DNA from: QHVT01 sp036399015
GTDB lineage: Bacteria > Acidobacteriota > Thermoanaerobaculia > Gp7-AA8
Assembly (NCBI GenBank): GCA_036399015.1
Contig: DASWNW010000036.1
Span: 142,653 to 206,652 of the forward strand
Reading direction: 5' to 3'
Length of the DNA stretch: 64,000 nucleotides
The notes below the pieces were generated by a model. It saw nothing but the letters and a program-made list of their open reading frames with translations, had not been told where the DNA came from and did not search any database. A program made the translations under genes and the position numbers. Positions 8,687 to 15,921 of this stretch are shown piece by piece. Each line of letters begins with the position of its first letter. The first letter of the stretch is position 1.

Positions 8687-9397
8687 ATGCGTCCTGCGAA
8701 CAGCGTCGTCGCGGTGGTCGACGACGAGGACAACATCCGCGAGACCGTCGCCTTCGCGCTGCGCCGCGAGGGCTATCCGGTCGAGCTGTACGCCACGGGG
8801 CTCGAGGCGTGGAAAACGTTTCAGCAGAAGCTCCCGGGCCTGGCGATCCTCGACATCACCATGCCGGAGATGGACGGCCTGGAGCTCTGCCGCCGCATCC
8901 GCGCCGCCTCCGACACCATCCCCATCATCTTCCTCACCTCGCGCGACGAGGAGCTCGACCGCGTCCTCGGCCTGGAGATCGGCGCCGACGACTACCTCTG
9001 CAAGCCCTTCTCGATGCGCGAGCTCCTCGCCCGCGTGAAAGTCCTCTTCCGCCGCGCCGCCCTCGACTCCGGCGCCGCCAAACCGTCCGCCGCCGACGCC
9101 CCCCTGCAACTCGGCGACCTCGAGCTCGACCTCCAGCGCTACACCGTCCGCTGGCAAGGCAAACCGATCAGCCTCACCGTCACCGAGTTCATGATGCTCC
9201 ACGCCCTCGTCCGCTACCCGGGGCATGTGAAGACGAGAAAGCAACTGCACCAGGACGGATACCCGCACGATGCGTACGTGAGCGATCGGACGATTGATAG
9301 TCACATTAAGAGAGTCAGGAGGAAGTTCGAGGAGGTGGATGGGGGGTTCGATCGGGTGGAGACGGTTTATGGGTTGGGGTACCGGTGGAAAGAATGA
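8687..9397 (+). CDS. OmpR/PhoB-type response regulator
   Basis: 236 residues: a receiver domain (acidic pair D12-D13, phospho-acceptor D56 in LAILDITMPEMDG, switch Thr in FLTSRDEE, Lys in CKPFS) joined to a winged-helix DNA-binding domain (LTVTEFMMLHALVRYPGHVKT ... VSDRTIDSHIKRVRRKFEEVD). The sequence most resembles ChvI-type regulators. It acts with the histidine kinase encoded next. Start ATG 8687 is preceded by GGAGA within the end of the upstream gene. The stop codon TGA (9395-9397) overlaps the first unit of a heptamer array. Confidence 0.95.
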   Translation: MRPANSVVAVVDDEDNIRETVAFALRREGYPVELYATGLEAWKTFQQKLPGLAILDITMPEMDGLELCRRIRAASDTIPIIFLTSRDEELDRVLGLEIGADDYLCKPFSMRELLARVKVLFRRAALDSGAAKPSAADAPLQLGDLELDLQRYTVRWQGKPISLTVTEFMMLHALVRYPGHVKTRKQLHQDGYPHDAYVSDRTIDSHIKRVRRKFEEVDGGFDRVETVYGLGYRWKE

Positions 9398-9488
9398 AGG
9401 CAGAAGGCACAAGGCAGAGGGCAGAAGGCAGAACTGCTCGTGATGGGGACTGCTTCTTCATTCTGCCTTTTGCCTTCTGCCTTCTGCC
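9396..9488. repeat. Inverted heptanucleotide array between regulator and kinase genes
   Basis: Left arm: five 7-nt units (GAAGGCA type) at 9396-9430. Loop: 30 nt. Right arm: four units (TTCTGCC/TTTTGCC) at 9461-9488, the complement of the left. The element starts inside the regulator's stop codon and ends 3 nt before the kinase ATG, so it is the whole intergenic gap. Confidence 0.93.
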
Positions 9489-9491
9489 TTC

Positions 9492-11021
9492 ATGAAACTC
9501 CGCTCCCTCTCCCGCCTCGGCGTTCGCCTCCTCGCCTTCAATATCATCCTCGTCTTCCTCCCCATCGCCGGCGTCCTGCTTCTCGGTGAATACGAGGCGC
9601 GGCTGGAGACGGCGGAGATCCGGGATCTGACGCATCGGGCGCGGCTCATCGCGGCTTCGATTGCGCGGGAGGGGACGCTCGACGCGGATGCGTTCGAGGA
9701 CGTCATTCACCGGGCGAAGATCGACGACGTGCGGGTGCGGCTGATCGACTCGCGGGGGCGGGTGGTGGCCGACTCGCGCTACATCGTCCCTCCGGCGCCG
9801 CAGCGGCCGCCACGCACGGACCGGAAGAACGCGCTCTACCGCGTCGGCGCGTTCCTGCTGCGCCCCCTGCTCCGCTTCGTCCGGCCGCCGGAGGAGCCGC
9901 TGGAGGTCGACTACTACGCGAACGCCGTGCGGCTGGAGGGGCCGGAGATCGCGGAAGTGCTGCGGGGGCGGGAGCACCTCGACAAGAAGATCAGCGCGCG
10001 GGGGCAGCGCTCGGTCACGCTCTACCGCATGGTGCCGGTCATCGTGGGTGGGTGGACGGTGGGGGCGGTGGTGTCGTCGAAGAGCACGTTCGCGATCCTG
10101 CAGGACCTCTACGTCGTCCGCCTGCGCGTCATGCGCATCTTCATCGCCTCGATGGCGGTGGCGGTGCTGGTGACGATCTTCTTCTCCACCTCCATCGTCC
10201 GGCCGCTGCGGCAGCTCCGCATCGACGCGCGGGCGATCCTCGACCGCCGCGGGCGTCTGCGCGGCAAGCACTTCAAGGGCTCGAAGCGGCGCGACGAGAT
10301 CGGGGAGCTCTCGCGGGCGCTGGAGCGGATCATGCGGCGCCTCGACGCGCATGTCGGCGTCATCGAGACGTTCGCCAGCGACGTCGTGCACGAGCTCAAG
10401 AACCCGCTCGCCTCGATCCGCAACGCGAACGAGATGCTGGCCGAGGTGAGCGCGCCGGCCGACCGCCGCCGATTCGTGGCGATCATCGAGCAGGAGGTGG
10501 CGCGGATGGAGCGGCTGCTCTCCGGCGTGCGCGAGCTGTCGATGATCGACGCCCGCCTCGTGCGCGAGCGCCCGCAGCCGCTCGACCTGGGCGAGCTGCT
10601 CACCAGGATCGTGGAAGGCTTCCGCCTGCGGGAAGGGGAGTCGCGCCTGCACCTCGACGTCGGTCCCGGCCCGCTCACCGTTGGCGCCTCGGAAGACCGG
10701 CTGATCCAGGTCTTCGAGAACCTCCTCGACAACGCACTCAGCTTCACCCCCGCCGGCGGAGCCGTGACGGTGCAGGTCGCGGCGGAAAACGGGGAGGTAG
10801 TGACCCGCGTCCGCGACATGGGCCCGGGCATCCCCGAGGCGAACCTCGGCCGCATCTTCGACCGCTTCTTCACCCACCGCCCCGACGGCTCCCGCGGCGG
10901 CCACACCGGCCTCGGCCTCGCGATCGTGAAGACGATCGTGGAAGGCTACGGCGGCTCGGTCGGCGCCGCGACCGGGGAGCAGGGAGCGGTGTTCACGGTG
11001 AGGCTGCCGCGCGTGCGCTGA
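9492..11021 (+). CDS. Sensor histidine kinase (ChvG-like)
   Basis: 509 residues. First membrane helix ~13-31 (LLAFNIILVFLPIAGVLLL), a periplasmic sensor region to ~210, second helix (IFIASMAVAVLVTIFF), a HAMP domain, the dimerisation/phospho-acceptor box FASDVVHELKNPL with His300, and an ATPase domain with N box (ENLLDNALSF), G1 (RDMGPGIP) and G2 (GGHTGLGLAIV). It should phosphorylate the OmpR-type regulator encoded just upstream. No Shine-Dalgarno is available, because the bases before ATG 9492 are all heptamer-array sequence. The stop TGA lies in the loop of a 7-bp hairpin (11012-11029) that runs into the next array. Confidence 0.94.
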   Translation: MKLRSLSRLGVRLLAFNIILVFLPIAGVLLLGEYEARLETAEIRDLTHRARLIAASIAREGTLDADAFEDVIHRAKIDDVRVRLIDSRGRVVADSRYIVPPAPQRPPRTDRKNALYRVGAFLLRPLLRFVRPPEEPLEVDYYANAVRLEGPEIAEVLRGREHLDKKISARGQRSVTLYRMVPVIVGGWTVGAVVSSKSTFAILQDLYVVRLRVMRIFIASMAVAVLVTIFFSTSIVRPLRQLRIDARAILDRRGRLRGKHFKGSKRRDEIGELSRALERIMRRLDAHVGVIETFASDVVHELKNPLASIRNANEMLAEVSAPADRRRFVAIIEQEVARMERLLSGVRELSMIDARLVRERPQPLDLGELLTRIVEGFRLREGESRLHLDVGPGPLTVGASEDRLIQVFENLLDNALSFTPAGGAVTVQVAAENGEVVTRVRDMGPGIPEANLGRIFDRFFTHRPDGSRGGHTGLGLAIVKTIVEGYGGSVGAATGEQGAVFTVRLPRVR

Positions 11022-11028
11022 CGCGCAC

Positions 11029-11117
11029 GGTTGTCGGTTATCGGTTGTCGGTTATCTGCGGAGCATTGCCTTTGCGAAAGTACCCCGCAGACAACTGACA
11101 ACCGACAACTGACAACA
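11029..11117. repeat. Inverted heptanucleotide array (GGTTGTC/GACAACC)
   Basis: Left arm: four units at 11029-11056 (GGTTGTC alternating with GGTTATC). Loop: 33 nt. Right arm: four units at 11090-11117 (GACAACT/GACAACC). The loop ends (TGCGGAG and CCCCGCA) are also nearly complementary, extending the stem by a fifth, diverged unit. It lies between the histidine kinase and the ArsR-type operon. Confidence 0.94.
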
Positions 11118-11127
11118 TCTTCCATCC

Positions 11128-11156
11128 TTGACAAGAATTCTTGTCGGCACCACAAT
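11128..11156 (+). promoter_or_regulatory. Promoter with 16-bp palindromic operator
   Basis: TTGACA (11128-11133) and CACAAT (11151-11156) are 17 nt apart. Between and over them lies the perfect palindrome GACAAGAATTCTTGTC (11130-11145). Its position over the -35/spacer, next to an ArsR-type gene, suggests autoregulation. The predicted start of transcription falls at about 11162-11164, on or next to the likely start codon, implying a leaderless message. Confidence 0.65.
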
Positions 11157-11163
11157 GCGCGCC

Positions 11164-11757
11164 ATGCCCATGGCCCTCGTCGATGAGTCCGCGCGTGCGG
11201 CCTCCATGCTGCACCCGACGCGGCTGCGCATCCTCGATGCGTTGCGGGAGCCGGGGTCGGCGACGATGGTGGCGCGGCAGCTCGGGTTGCCGCGGCAGAA
11301 GGTGAACTACCACCTGCGCGAGCTGGAGAAGGCGGGGTTCCTCGAGGAGATCGAGCAGCGGCGCAGCGGGAACTGCATCGAGCGGATCGTCCGCGCCAAG
11401 GCCACGCACTACCTCATCAACCCCGAGATCCTCGGCCGCCTGGCCGCCGACGGCGCGTCGGTGCCCGACCGCTTCTCCAGCGCCTATCTCATCGCCCTCG
11501 CCGCCGGCACGATCCGCGACCTCGCCGCGCTGCAGCAGCGCGCCGCGAAGCAGAAGAAGCGGGTGGCCACCTTCGCGCTGCAGACCGACGTCCGCTTCGC
11601 GACCGCCGAGGCGCGCAAAGAGTTCACCGAGGAGCTGGCGAACGTGGTGGCGCGGCTGGTGGCGAAGTATCACGACGACGAAACGCCGGGAGGACGCCCG
11701 TTCCGCTTCACCATCGGCGCCTACCCTGCCGTCCCGAAGAAAGAGGAGGAAGCATGA
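11164..11757 (+). CDS. ArsR-family winged-helix transcriptional regulator
   Basis: 197 residues. The N-terminal half is a winged helix of ArsR/helix_turn_helix_5 type (ASMLHPTRLRILDALREP, then QLGLPRQKVNYHLRELEKAGF as recognition helix and wing). The C-terminal half is helical (dimer/effector region). No metal-binding CxC motif is present, so it is not an arsenic/metal sensor of the classical kind. The pairing with SRPBCC and DUF1579 genes downstream is a common arrangement, in which the regulator controls the operon. In-frame starts also exist at 11155 and 11170; 11164 fits best with the promoter. The stop overlaps the ATG of the next gene (ATGA). Confidence 0.88.
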   Translation: MPMALVDESARAASMLHPTRLRILDALREPGSATMVARQLGLPRQKVNYHLRELEKAGFLEEIEQRRSGNCIERIVRAKATHYLINPEILGRLAADGASVPDRFSSAYLIALAAGTIRDLAALQQRAAKQKKRVATFALQTDVRFATAEARKEFTEELANVVARLVAKYHDDETPGGRPFRFTIGAYPAVPKKEEEA

Positions 11758-12326
11758 AGAAGCTGCTCGCAGTCCTGGTCCTGGCCGCCCTCGGCGCAAC
11801 CGCGCAGGAGGGGGAGAAAAAGAAGAAGAGCGAAGCCGAGGCGATGATGGAGTACTACCTCGAACAGGCCAAGCCGGTGGACGAGCACCGCAGGCTCGCG
11901 GAGCTCGCCGGGCCGTGGAAGATCACGAGCACGCTCTGGTTCAACGACATGGCCATCCCCTCCACCGGCACCGGCAGCGGGAAGATGATCCTCGGCGGCC
12001 GCTTCCTCCAGCTCGACGCAAAGATGACCGGGCAGTTGAGCGCCGACTATCTGACGCTGATGGGCTTCGACCGCCGCACCGGCGAGTACACCATGGTCGG
12101 CTTCGACACCGTCGGCACCTACTACATCACCGCGGCCGGTAAGTACGACGAGGCGAAGAAGGCGGTCGTGCTGCACGGCAGCTACGTCCAGCCGCCGGCG
12201 AACGAGCTGACGAAGTACTACTTCGTCTGGACCAACCCCAACCCGCGCGAGCACGTCATGGTCCTGTACTTCGTCATGGGCGGCAAGGACGTCCGCGTCG
12301 CCGAGACGCGGTACGTGCGGGAGTAA
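11754..12326 (+). CDS. DUF1579 family secreted protein
   Basis: 190 residues with an N-terminal signal peptide (LLAVLVLAALGATAQ). A beta-rich body follows with features of the DUF1579 family: LAELAGPWKITSTLW, GKMILGGRFLQLDAKM, YLTLMGFDRRTGEYTMVGFDTVGTYY. The fold is expected to be a lipocalin-like barrel; the ligand is unknown. Start ATG 11754 overlaps the regulator's stop by 4 bases, with GAGGA just upstream. It is the second gene of the ArsR-DUF1579-SRPBCC operon. Confidence 0.85.
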   Translation: MKKLLAVLVLAALGATAQEGEKKKKSEAEAMMEYYLEQAKPVDEHRRLAELAGPWKITSTLWFNDMAIPSTGTGSGKMILGGRFLQLDAKMTGQLSADYLTLMGFDRRTGEYTMVGFDTVGTYYITAAGKYDEAKKAVVLHGSYVQPPANELTKYYFVWTNPNPREHVMVLYFVMGGKDVRVAETRYVRE

Positions 12327-12329
12327 CCG

Positions 12330-13094
12330 ATGGCCGACGAGAAGAAGGTCATCGCCGAGCTCACGATCAACGCCTCCCCGGAGGAGGTCTGGCGCGCCAT
12401 CTCGGAAGGGGAGGAGATCAAGCGCTGGTTCACCCTCGACGCGCGCGTCACCCCGGGCGAGGGGGGAGCGGTGTGGATGTCGTTCGGTGAGGGGATGGAC
12501 TGGGAAGTCCCGATCCGGATCTGGGAGCCGAACCGCCACCTGGGCACGGTCGATCCGGCGCCGAGCACCCTCGCGGTCGACTATTACATCGAGGCGCGCG
12601 GCGGCGAGACCGTGCTGCGCATCGTCCACTCCGGCTTCGCGGCCGACGCGTGGGACGACGAGCTGGATACGCTCAACAGCGGCTGGCGCGCCTTCCTGGC
12701 GGGGCTCAAGAATTACCTCGAGCGCCATCAGGGCGAGCCCCGCTCCGTCGCCTATTTTCGCCACCCTGCTGTCGAAATCGAGCGCGCGGAGGCCTTCCCT
12801 CGCCTTCTCGCCGCACTCGCCGTCCCGCTGGTGGGAGCGGGGGAGCGCTTCGAGGGAGACCTCTTCCGCGGCACCGCCGAGGTGGTGGCGCCGCCGATCA
12901 ACCTGAGCGGCCGCCTGGAGAGCCACGGCGGCGGTTTCCTCATGCTCGAAGTGGAGCCTGGAAAAGGGCGCTGCCGACCTTCCGTGTGGGTTTCGCTTTA
13001 CGGCGAAATGAGGCCGGAGGCGGAGTCGTTGACCACTCTGTTGCGCGAGCGCGTGACGCGCGCCTTCGCAGACCTGCCTCCCGCTCAGCAATAG
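12330..13094 (+). CDS. SRPBCC domain protein (AHSA1-like)
   Basis: 254 residues. The N-terminal ~140 residues are a START/Bet v 1-like SRPBCC domain of the AHSA1 group (INASPEEVWRAISEGEEIKRWF, LRIVHSGF, LNSGWRAFLAGLKNYLE). The C-terminal ~110 residues form a second, poorly conserved unit that looks like a degenerate copy. Such proteins bind hydrophobic ligands in the cytoplasm. The gene starts 3 bases after the DUF1579 stop. Third and last gene of the ArsR-led operon. Confidence 0.85.
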   Translation: MADEKKVIAELTINASPEEVWRAISEGEEIKRWFTLDARVTPGEGGAVWMSFGEGMDWEVPIRIWEPNRHLGTVDPAPSTLAVDYYIEARGGETVLRIVHSGFAADAWDDELDTLNSGWRAFLAGLKNYLERHQGEPRSVAYFRHPAVEIERAEAFPRLLAALAVPLVGAGERFEGDLFRGTAEVVAPPINLSGRLESHGGGFLMLEVEPGKGRCRPSVWVSLYGEMRPEAESLTTLLRERVTRAFADLPPAQQ

Positions 13095-13381
13095 CCGACC
13101 GACGTCCGTCACCTTCCCTGTTGCCATCAGGCGGCGTGGCGGTAATATGGTGTCGCGGATGGACGGGTGTCCGTTCGTCCGCCCCAAAAGGTCCGGTGCG
13201 CGTGCAAGCGCGGAGATAACGCAGGGAGAGGCAGCAGAGGCCCCGGCCTACCCGAGGTCAAGGTGCGTCAAATAATATCGCGCCGCCTTTAGGTAGGTAC
13301 GGAAAGATAGACTTGGACCGGGGAAGGCAGTACACTCACTGCCGACTTCCCGGTCAATCCAGATCAACAACAGGAGTGCGT
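13095..13381 (+). promoter_or_regulatory. Gene-free leader region with possible promoter
   Basis: No gene is seen. TTGCCA (13121-13126) and TAATAT (13143-13148), 16 nt apart, could be a promoter for the RHH-like gene. That would give a ~230-nt leader, with a small hairpin around GGACGG/CCGT at 13160-13180. A second TAATAT is at 13273-13278 without a convincing -35. I do not recognise a riboswitch. Confidence 0.35.
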
Positions 13382-13654
13382 GTGAGTCCTGCTAAGAGCA
13401 ATCGCGGTCGTCCTATTGTCCACACCGAGCCCTGGGCGAAGATCACGGTCGTCCTGCTCGACCGTCACGTCGCCTACCTCGATCGTCTCGCCATCGACAT
13501 CCGTCTCAAGCATGGAAAGGCGATCAGCCGTGCGGAGATCATCCGCGGCCTGATCGAGGCGGCTTTCCAGAGTGGAACCGATCTCTCTCAGGCGGATTCG
13601 ATCGACTCGATCGTCGAGCTGTTGAGTAGCTCGAAGAAAAAGTCTGCTCGATAG
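13382..13654 (+). CDS. Ribbon-helix-helix-like protein A
   Basis: 90 residues. A predicted beta strand (KITVVLLDRHV), helix (AYLDRLAIDIRLKHG) and second helix starting at SRAEIIRGLIEAAF match the ribbon-helix-helix (CopG/MetJ) fold of DNA-binding repressors. The C-terminal segment SGTDLSQADSIDSIVELL has a counterpart in the convergent gene, so the two are probably related. Start GTG 13382 is chosen because AGGAG (13372-13376) lies 5 bases before it. DNA target unknown. The 3' end overlaps the convergent gene by 116 bases. Confidence 0.72.
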   Translation: MSPAKSNRGRPIVHTEPWAKITVVLLDRHVAYLDRLAIDIRLKHGKAISRAEIIRGLIEAAFQSGTDLSQADSIDSIVELLSSSKKKSAR

Positions 13655-13937
13655 TCCGTCTCGAACGCCGGACGGGCGTGCTTCGCCGCAGCGGCCCTGC
13701 GGCGAGACGGGCGATCTCCTCTTCGCTGCCGGCTTCGGTGAGGTCGATCCCACTTTCCTCCACGCGATCCAGGATCGTGCGGATCAGGTGGGGCAGACCG
13801 AACGACTCCGGCATCGAGGGATTCAGCTCACGGACCGCTTCCTCGAGGAAATCGAGGTGGCGCTCCGAGAGGACGATCGTCTCCAGCTCGTTCGGCGTTC
13901 CCGCCCATCCATCCTGCGTCGGTGGCATCAGGTACAT
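13539..13937 (-). CDS. Ribbon-helix-helix-like protein B
   Basis: 132 residues. After a short lead (MYLMPPTQDGWAG) come a strand and helix (ETIVLSERHLDFLEEAVREL), a second helix (LPHLIRTILDRVEESG) and GIDLTEAGSEEEIARLAA, parallel to protein A in order and spacing. The last ~50 residues (Arg/Ser-rich) are antisense to gene A and look like read-through with no earlier stop, so the functional protein may end near residue 85. A GGAG 8 bases before ATG 13937 supports the start. Convergent with gene A. Confidence 0.6.
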   Translation of the reverse strand: MYLMPPTQDGWAGTPNELETIVLSERHLDFLEEAVRELNPSMPESFGLPHLIRTILDRVEESGIDLTEAGSEEEIARLAAGPLRRSTPVRRSRRTIEQTFSSSYSTARRSSRSNPPERDRFHSGKPPRSGRG

Positions 13938-13994
13938 GAGGACAGCTCCGATTGAGGAGTGACTGGCGCGGTGAAATCCCTACCCTGACCTTCC

Positions 13995-14028
13995 AAAAAA
14001 AACTGCCGGCGGCCTAAACGGCCGCCGT
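13995..14028 (-). terminator. Rho-independent terminator (leftward)
   Basis: An 8-bp stem (CGGCGGCC at 14007-14014, GGCCGCCG at 14020-14027, 5-nt loop) is followed on the minus strand by eight T (13995-14002). It ends the small gene at 14037. Confidence 0.9.
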
Positions 14029-14036
14029 TCAAGGGT

Positions 14037-14312
14037 TTACTGGGTGAGGATTCCCCGGTTTCCGGCCGGCTGCGGCTCGTCGTCCGGCTGCTCGCCGCCG
14101 TCCCGGCGCGGCCTCTGATAACTGTCCGACTCCGGAATCCGCCCGGCGGCGCCTCCCGAGCTCCCGCTGGTGACGTTCATGTCCGCCAGCCCCTCCGCCC
14201 CCGTCGCCTCGGTCTGCACCGACTTGTCCCGCCCGCCCGACACGTCGTCCTTGTGCGGCCGGAACTCGGTGATCGGGCCATGCTTGATGATCTCGTCGTC
14301 TTTGTTTGCCAT
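14037..14312 (-). CDS. Small disordered hydrophilic protein, 91 aa
   Basis: Unrecognised. A Gly/Asp/Pro-rich protein starting MANKDDEIIKHGPITEF, without hydrophobic segments, likely disordered (GGRDKSVQTEATGAEG, PRRDGGEQPDDEPQPAGNR). A clear GGAGG 5 bases before ATG 14312 and a strong terminator just after the stop support it as a real gene. The divergent region it shares with the flavoenzyme gene consists mostly of a heptamer array. Function unknown; the composition recalls small stress-related or anchor-free secreted peptides, which is only a guess. Confidence 0.72.
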   Translation of the reverse strand: MANKDDEIIKHGPITEFRPHKDDVSGGRDKSVQTEATGAEGLADMNVTSGSSGGAAGRIPESDSYQRPRRDGGEQPDDEPQPAGNRGILTQ

Positions 14313-14358
14313 GTGTGCCTCCGCGACGGAAGGGAGCGATGGGCGTGCCATGAACGAT

Positions 14359-14456
14359 GTTGTCCGTTGTCGGTTGTCGGTTGTCTGTGGGTTCTCGCTC
14401 CGAGGTGCGCCGCCAGCCGACGCACCACGGACAACTGACAACCGACAACTGATAAC
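14359..14456. repeat. Inverted heptanucleotide array (GTTGTCG/CGACAAC)
   Basis: Left arm: four units at 14359-14386 (GTTGTCC/GTTGTCG/GTTGTCT). Loop: 42 nt with complementary ends (GTGG/CCAC). Right arm: four units at 14429-14456 (GGACAAC, TGACAAC, CGACAAC, TGATAAC). It occupies the shared upstream region of two divergent genes. Confidence 0.94.
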
Positions 14457-14465
14457 CTGCTCCCG

Positions 14466-15896
14466 ATGTCCCAATACGACGCCGTCATCGTCGGCTCCGG
14501 TCCCAACGGTCTCGCTGCCGCCATCGTCCTCGCCCGCGAGGGGTTGAAGGTGATCGTGCTGGAGGCGAAGCCGACCATCGGCGGCGGGGCCCGCACCGAA
14601 GAGGTGACGCTGCCGGGGTTCCACCACGACATCTGCTCGGCCATCCATCCGATGAGCGTCGTCTCGCCCTTCATGCGCGCGCTGCCGCTCGGGGAGCATG
14701 GGCTGCAGTGGGCCTACTCGCCGGCGGCGATCGCCCATCCGCTCGACGACGGCTCCGCCGCCACCCTCGAGCTCGACGTCGACGTCACCGCCTCCCGGCT
14801 CGGCGAAGACGAGAAGGCCTACCGCGCGCTCATGAGGCCGTTCGCCGCGCGCGCCGGGAAGGTCTTCGACGACATCCTCCGCCCGATCGCCGCCCTCCCG
14901 CCGCCGCGCCATCCGTTCACGCTGGCCCGCTTCGGCCTGATCGGCCTGCAGTCGGCGCTCCGCCTGGCGAAGCGCTTCAAGACGCCGCACGCCCGCGCGC
15001 TCCTCGGCGGCTCGGCGGCCCATTCGTTCATCCCGCTCGACCGCACCGGCTCTGCCTCCTTCGGCCTCGCGCTGATCCTGGCGGGACACGCCACCGGATG
15101 GCCGGCCGCCGTCGGCGGCTCGGTCTCGATCATCAATGCCATGGCCGCCTATCTCCGCTCCCTCGGCGGGGAGATCGAGACCTCGCGCCCCGTGCGCTCC
15201 CTGCGCGACGTCCCGCCGACCGTGGCGGTGCTCTTCGACGTCACGCCGATCCAGCTCGCCTACATCGCCTCCGACGAGCTTCCGCGCAGCTACGTGAACC
15301 GCCTCGGACGCTTCCGCTACGGCCCCGGCGTCTTCAAGATCGACTGGGCGCTGGACGGACCGATCCCCTGGAAGGCGCCCGAATGCGCCCGGAGCGCGAC
15401 GGTGCACGTCGGCGGCACGCTCGAGGAGATCGCCGCGCACGAGCACGCGGTCTTCCACGGAAAGATGACCGACAAGCCGTTCGTGCTCTGCGCGCAGCAG
15501 AGCATGTTCGACTCCACGCGCGCGCCGGAAGGGAAGCACACCGGGTGGGCCTACTGCCACGTCCCGCACGGCTCGACCGAGGATGCGACCGAGGCGATCG
15601 AGCGCCAGATCGAGCGCTTCGCGCCGGGGTTCCGCGACATCATCCTCGCCCGCCGCACCATCAACACCGCGCAGTACGAGGAGCACAATGCGAACTTCGT
15701 CGGCGGCGACATCGCCGGCGGCGCGAACACGATGTCGCAGTTCCTGACGCGGCCGTTCGCGAAACTCGATCCGTACGCGACGCCGAACGAGAGGATCTTC
15801 CTCTGCTCGAGCTCCACCCCGCCGGGCGGCGGAGTGCACGGCATGTGCGGCTACTGGGCGGCGAAGAGCGTGCTACGTCGCGTGTTTCGGAAGTGA
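14466..15896 (+). CDS. Phytoene desaturase-like FAD-dependent oxidoreductase
   Basis: 476 residues. The N-terminal Rossmann motif VIVGSGPNGLAAAIVLAREG is followed by LEAKPTIGGGARTEE, the hallmark of the amine-oxidase/CrtI-like flavoprotein superfamily. The C-terminal FAD motif region is FLCSSSTPPGGGVHGMCGY. The overall sequence matches the NAD(P)/FAD-dependent oxidoreductases near PYROXD2 and CrtI rather than true carotenoid desaturases, and no carotenoid genes are nearby. Substrate unknown; cytoplasmic or membrane-associated. Start ATG 14466 lies only 9 bases after a heptamer array and has no good ribosome-binding site. Confidence 0.85.
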   Translation: MSQYDAVIVGSGPNGLAAAIVLAREGLKVIVLEAKPTIGGGARTEEVTLPGFHHDICSAIHPMSVVSPFMRALPLGEHGLQWAYSPAAIAHPLDDGSAATLELDVDVTASRLGEDEKAYRALMRPFAARAGKVFDDILRPIAALPPPRHPFTLARFGLIGLQSALRLAKRFKTPHARALLGGSAAHSFIPLDRTGSASFGLALILAGHATGWPAAVGGSVSIINAMAAYLRSLGGEIETSRPVRSLRDVPPTVAVLFDVTPIQLAYIASDELPRSYVNRLGRFRYGPGVFKIDWALDGPIPWKAPECARSATVHVGGTLEEIAAHEHAVFHGKMTDKPFVLCAQQSMFDSTRAPEGKHTGWAYCHVPHGSTEDATEAIERQIERFAPGFRDIILARRTINTAQYEEHNANFVGGDIAGGANTMSQFLTRPFAKLDPYATPNERIFLCSSSTPPGGGVHGMCGYWAAKSVLRRVFRK

Positions 15897-15917
15897 GTTG
15901 CGGGTACCGCGCAACTC
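15895..15917. terminator. Hairpin between convergent genes
   Basis: GAGTTGCG (15895-15902) and CGCAACTC (15910-15917) form a perfect 8-bp stem starting inside the stop codon of the flavoenzyme gene. No T-run follows. The arm GAGTTGC/GCAACTC is one heptamer unit of the type seen at 18.7 kb, so it may be a minimal form of those arrays. Confidence 0.55.
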
Positions 15918-15921
15918 ACAA

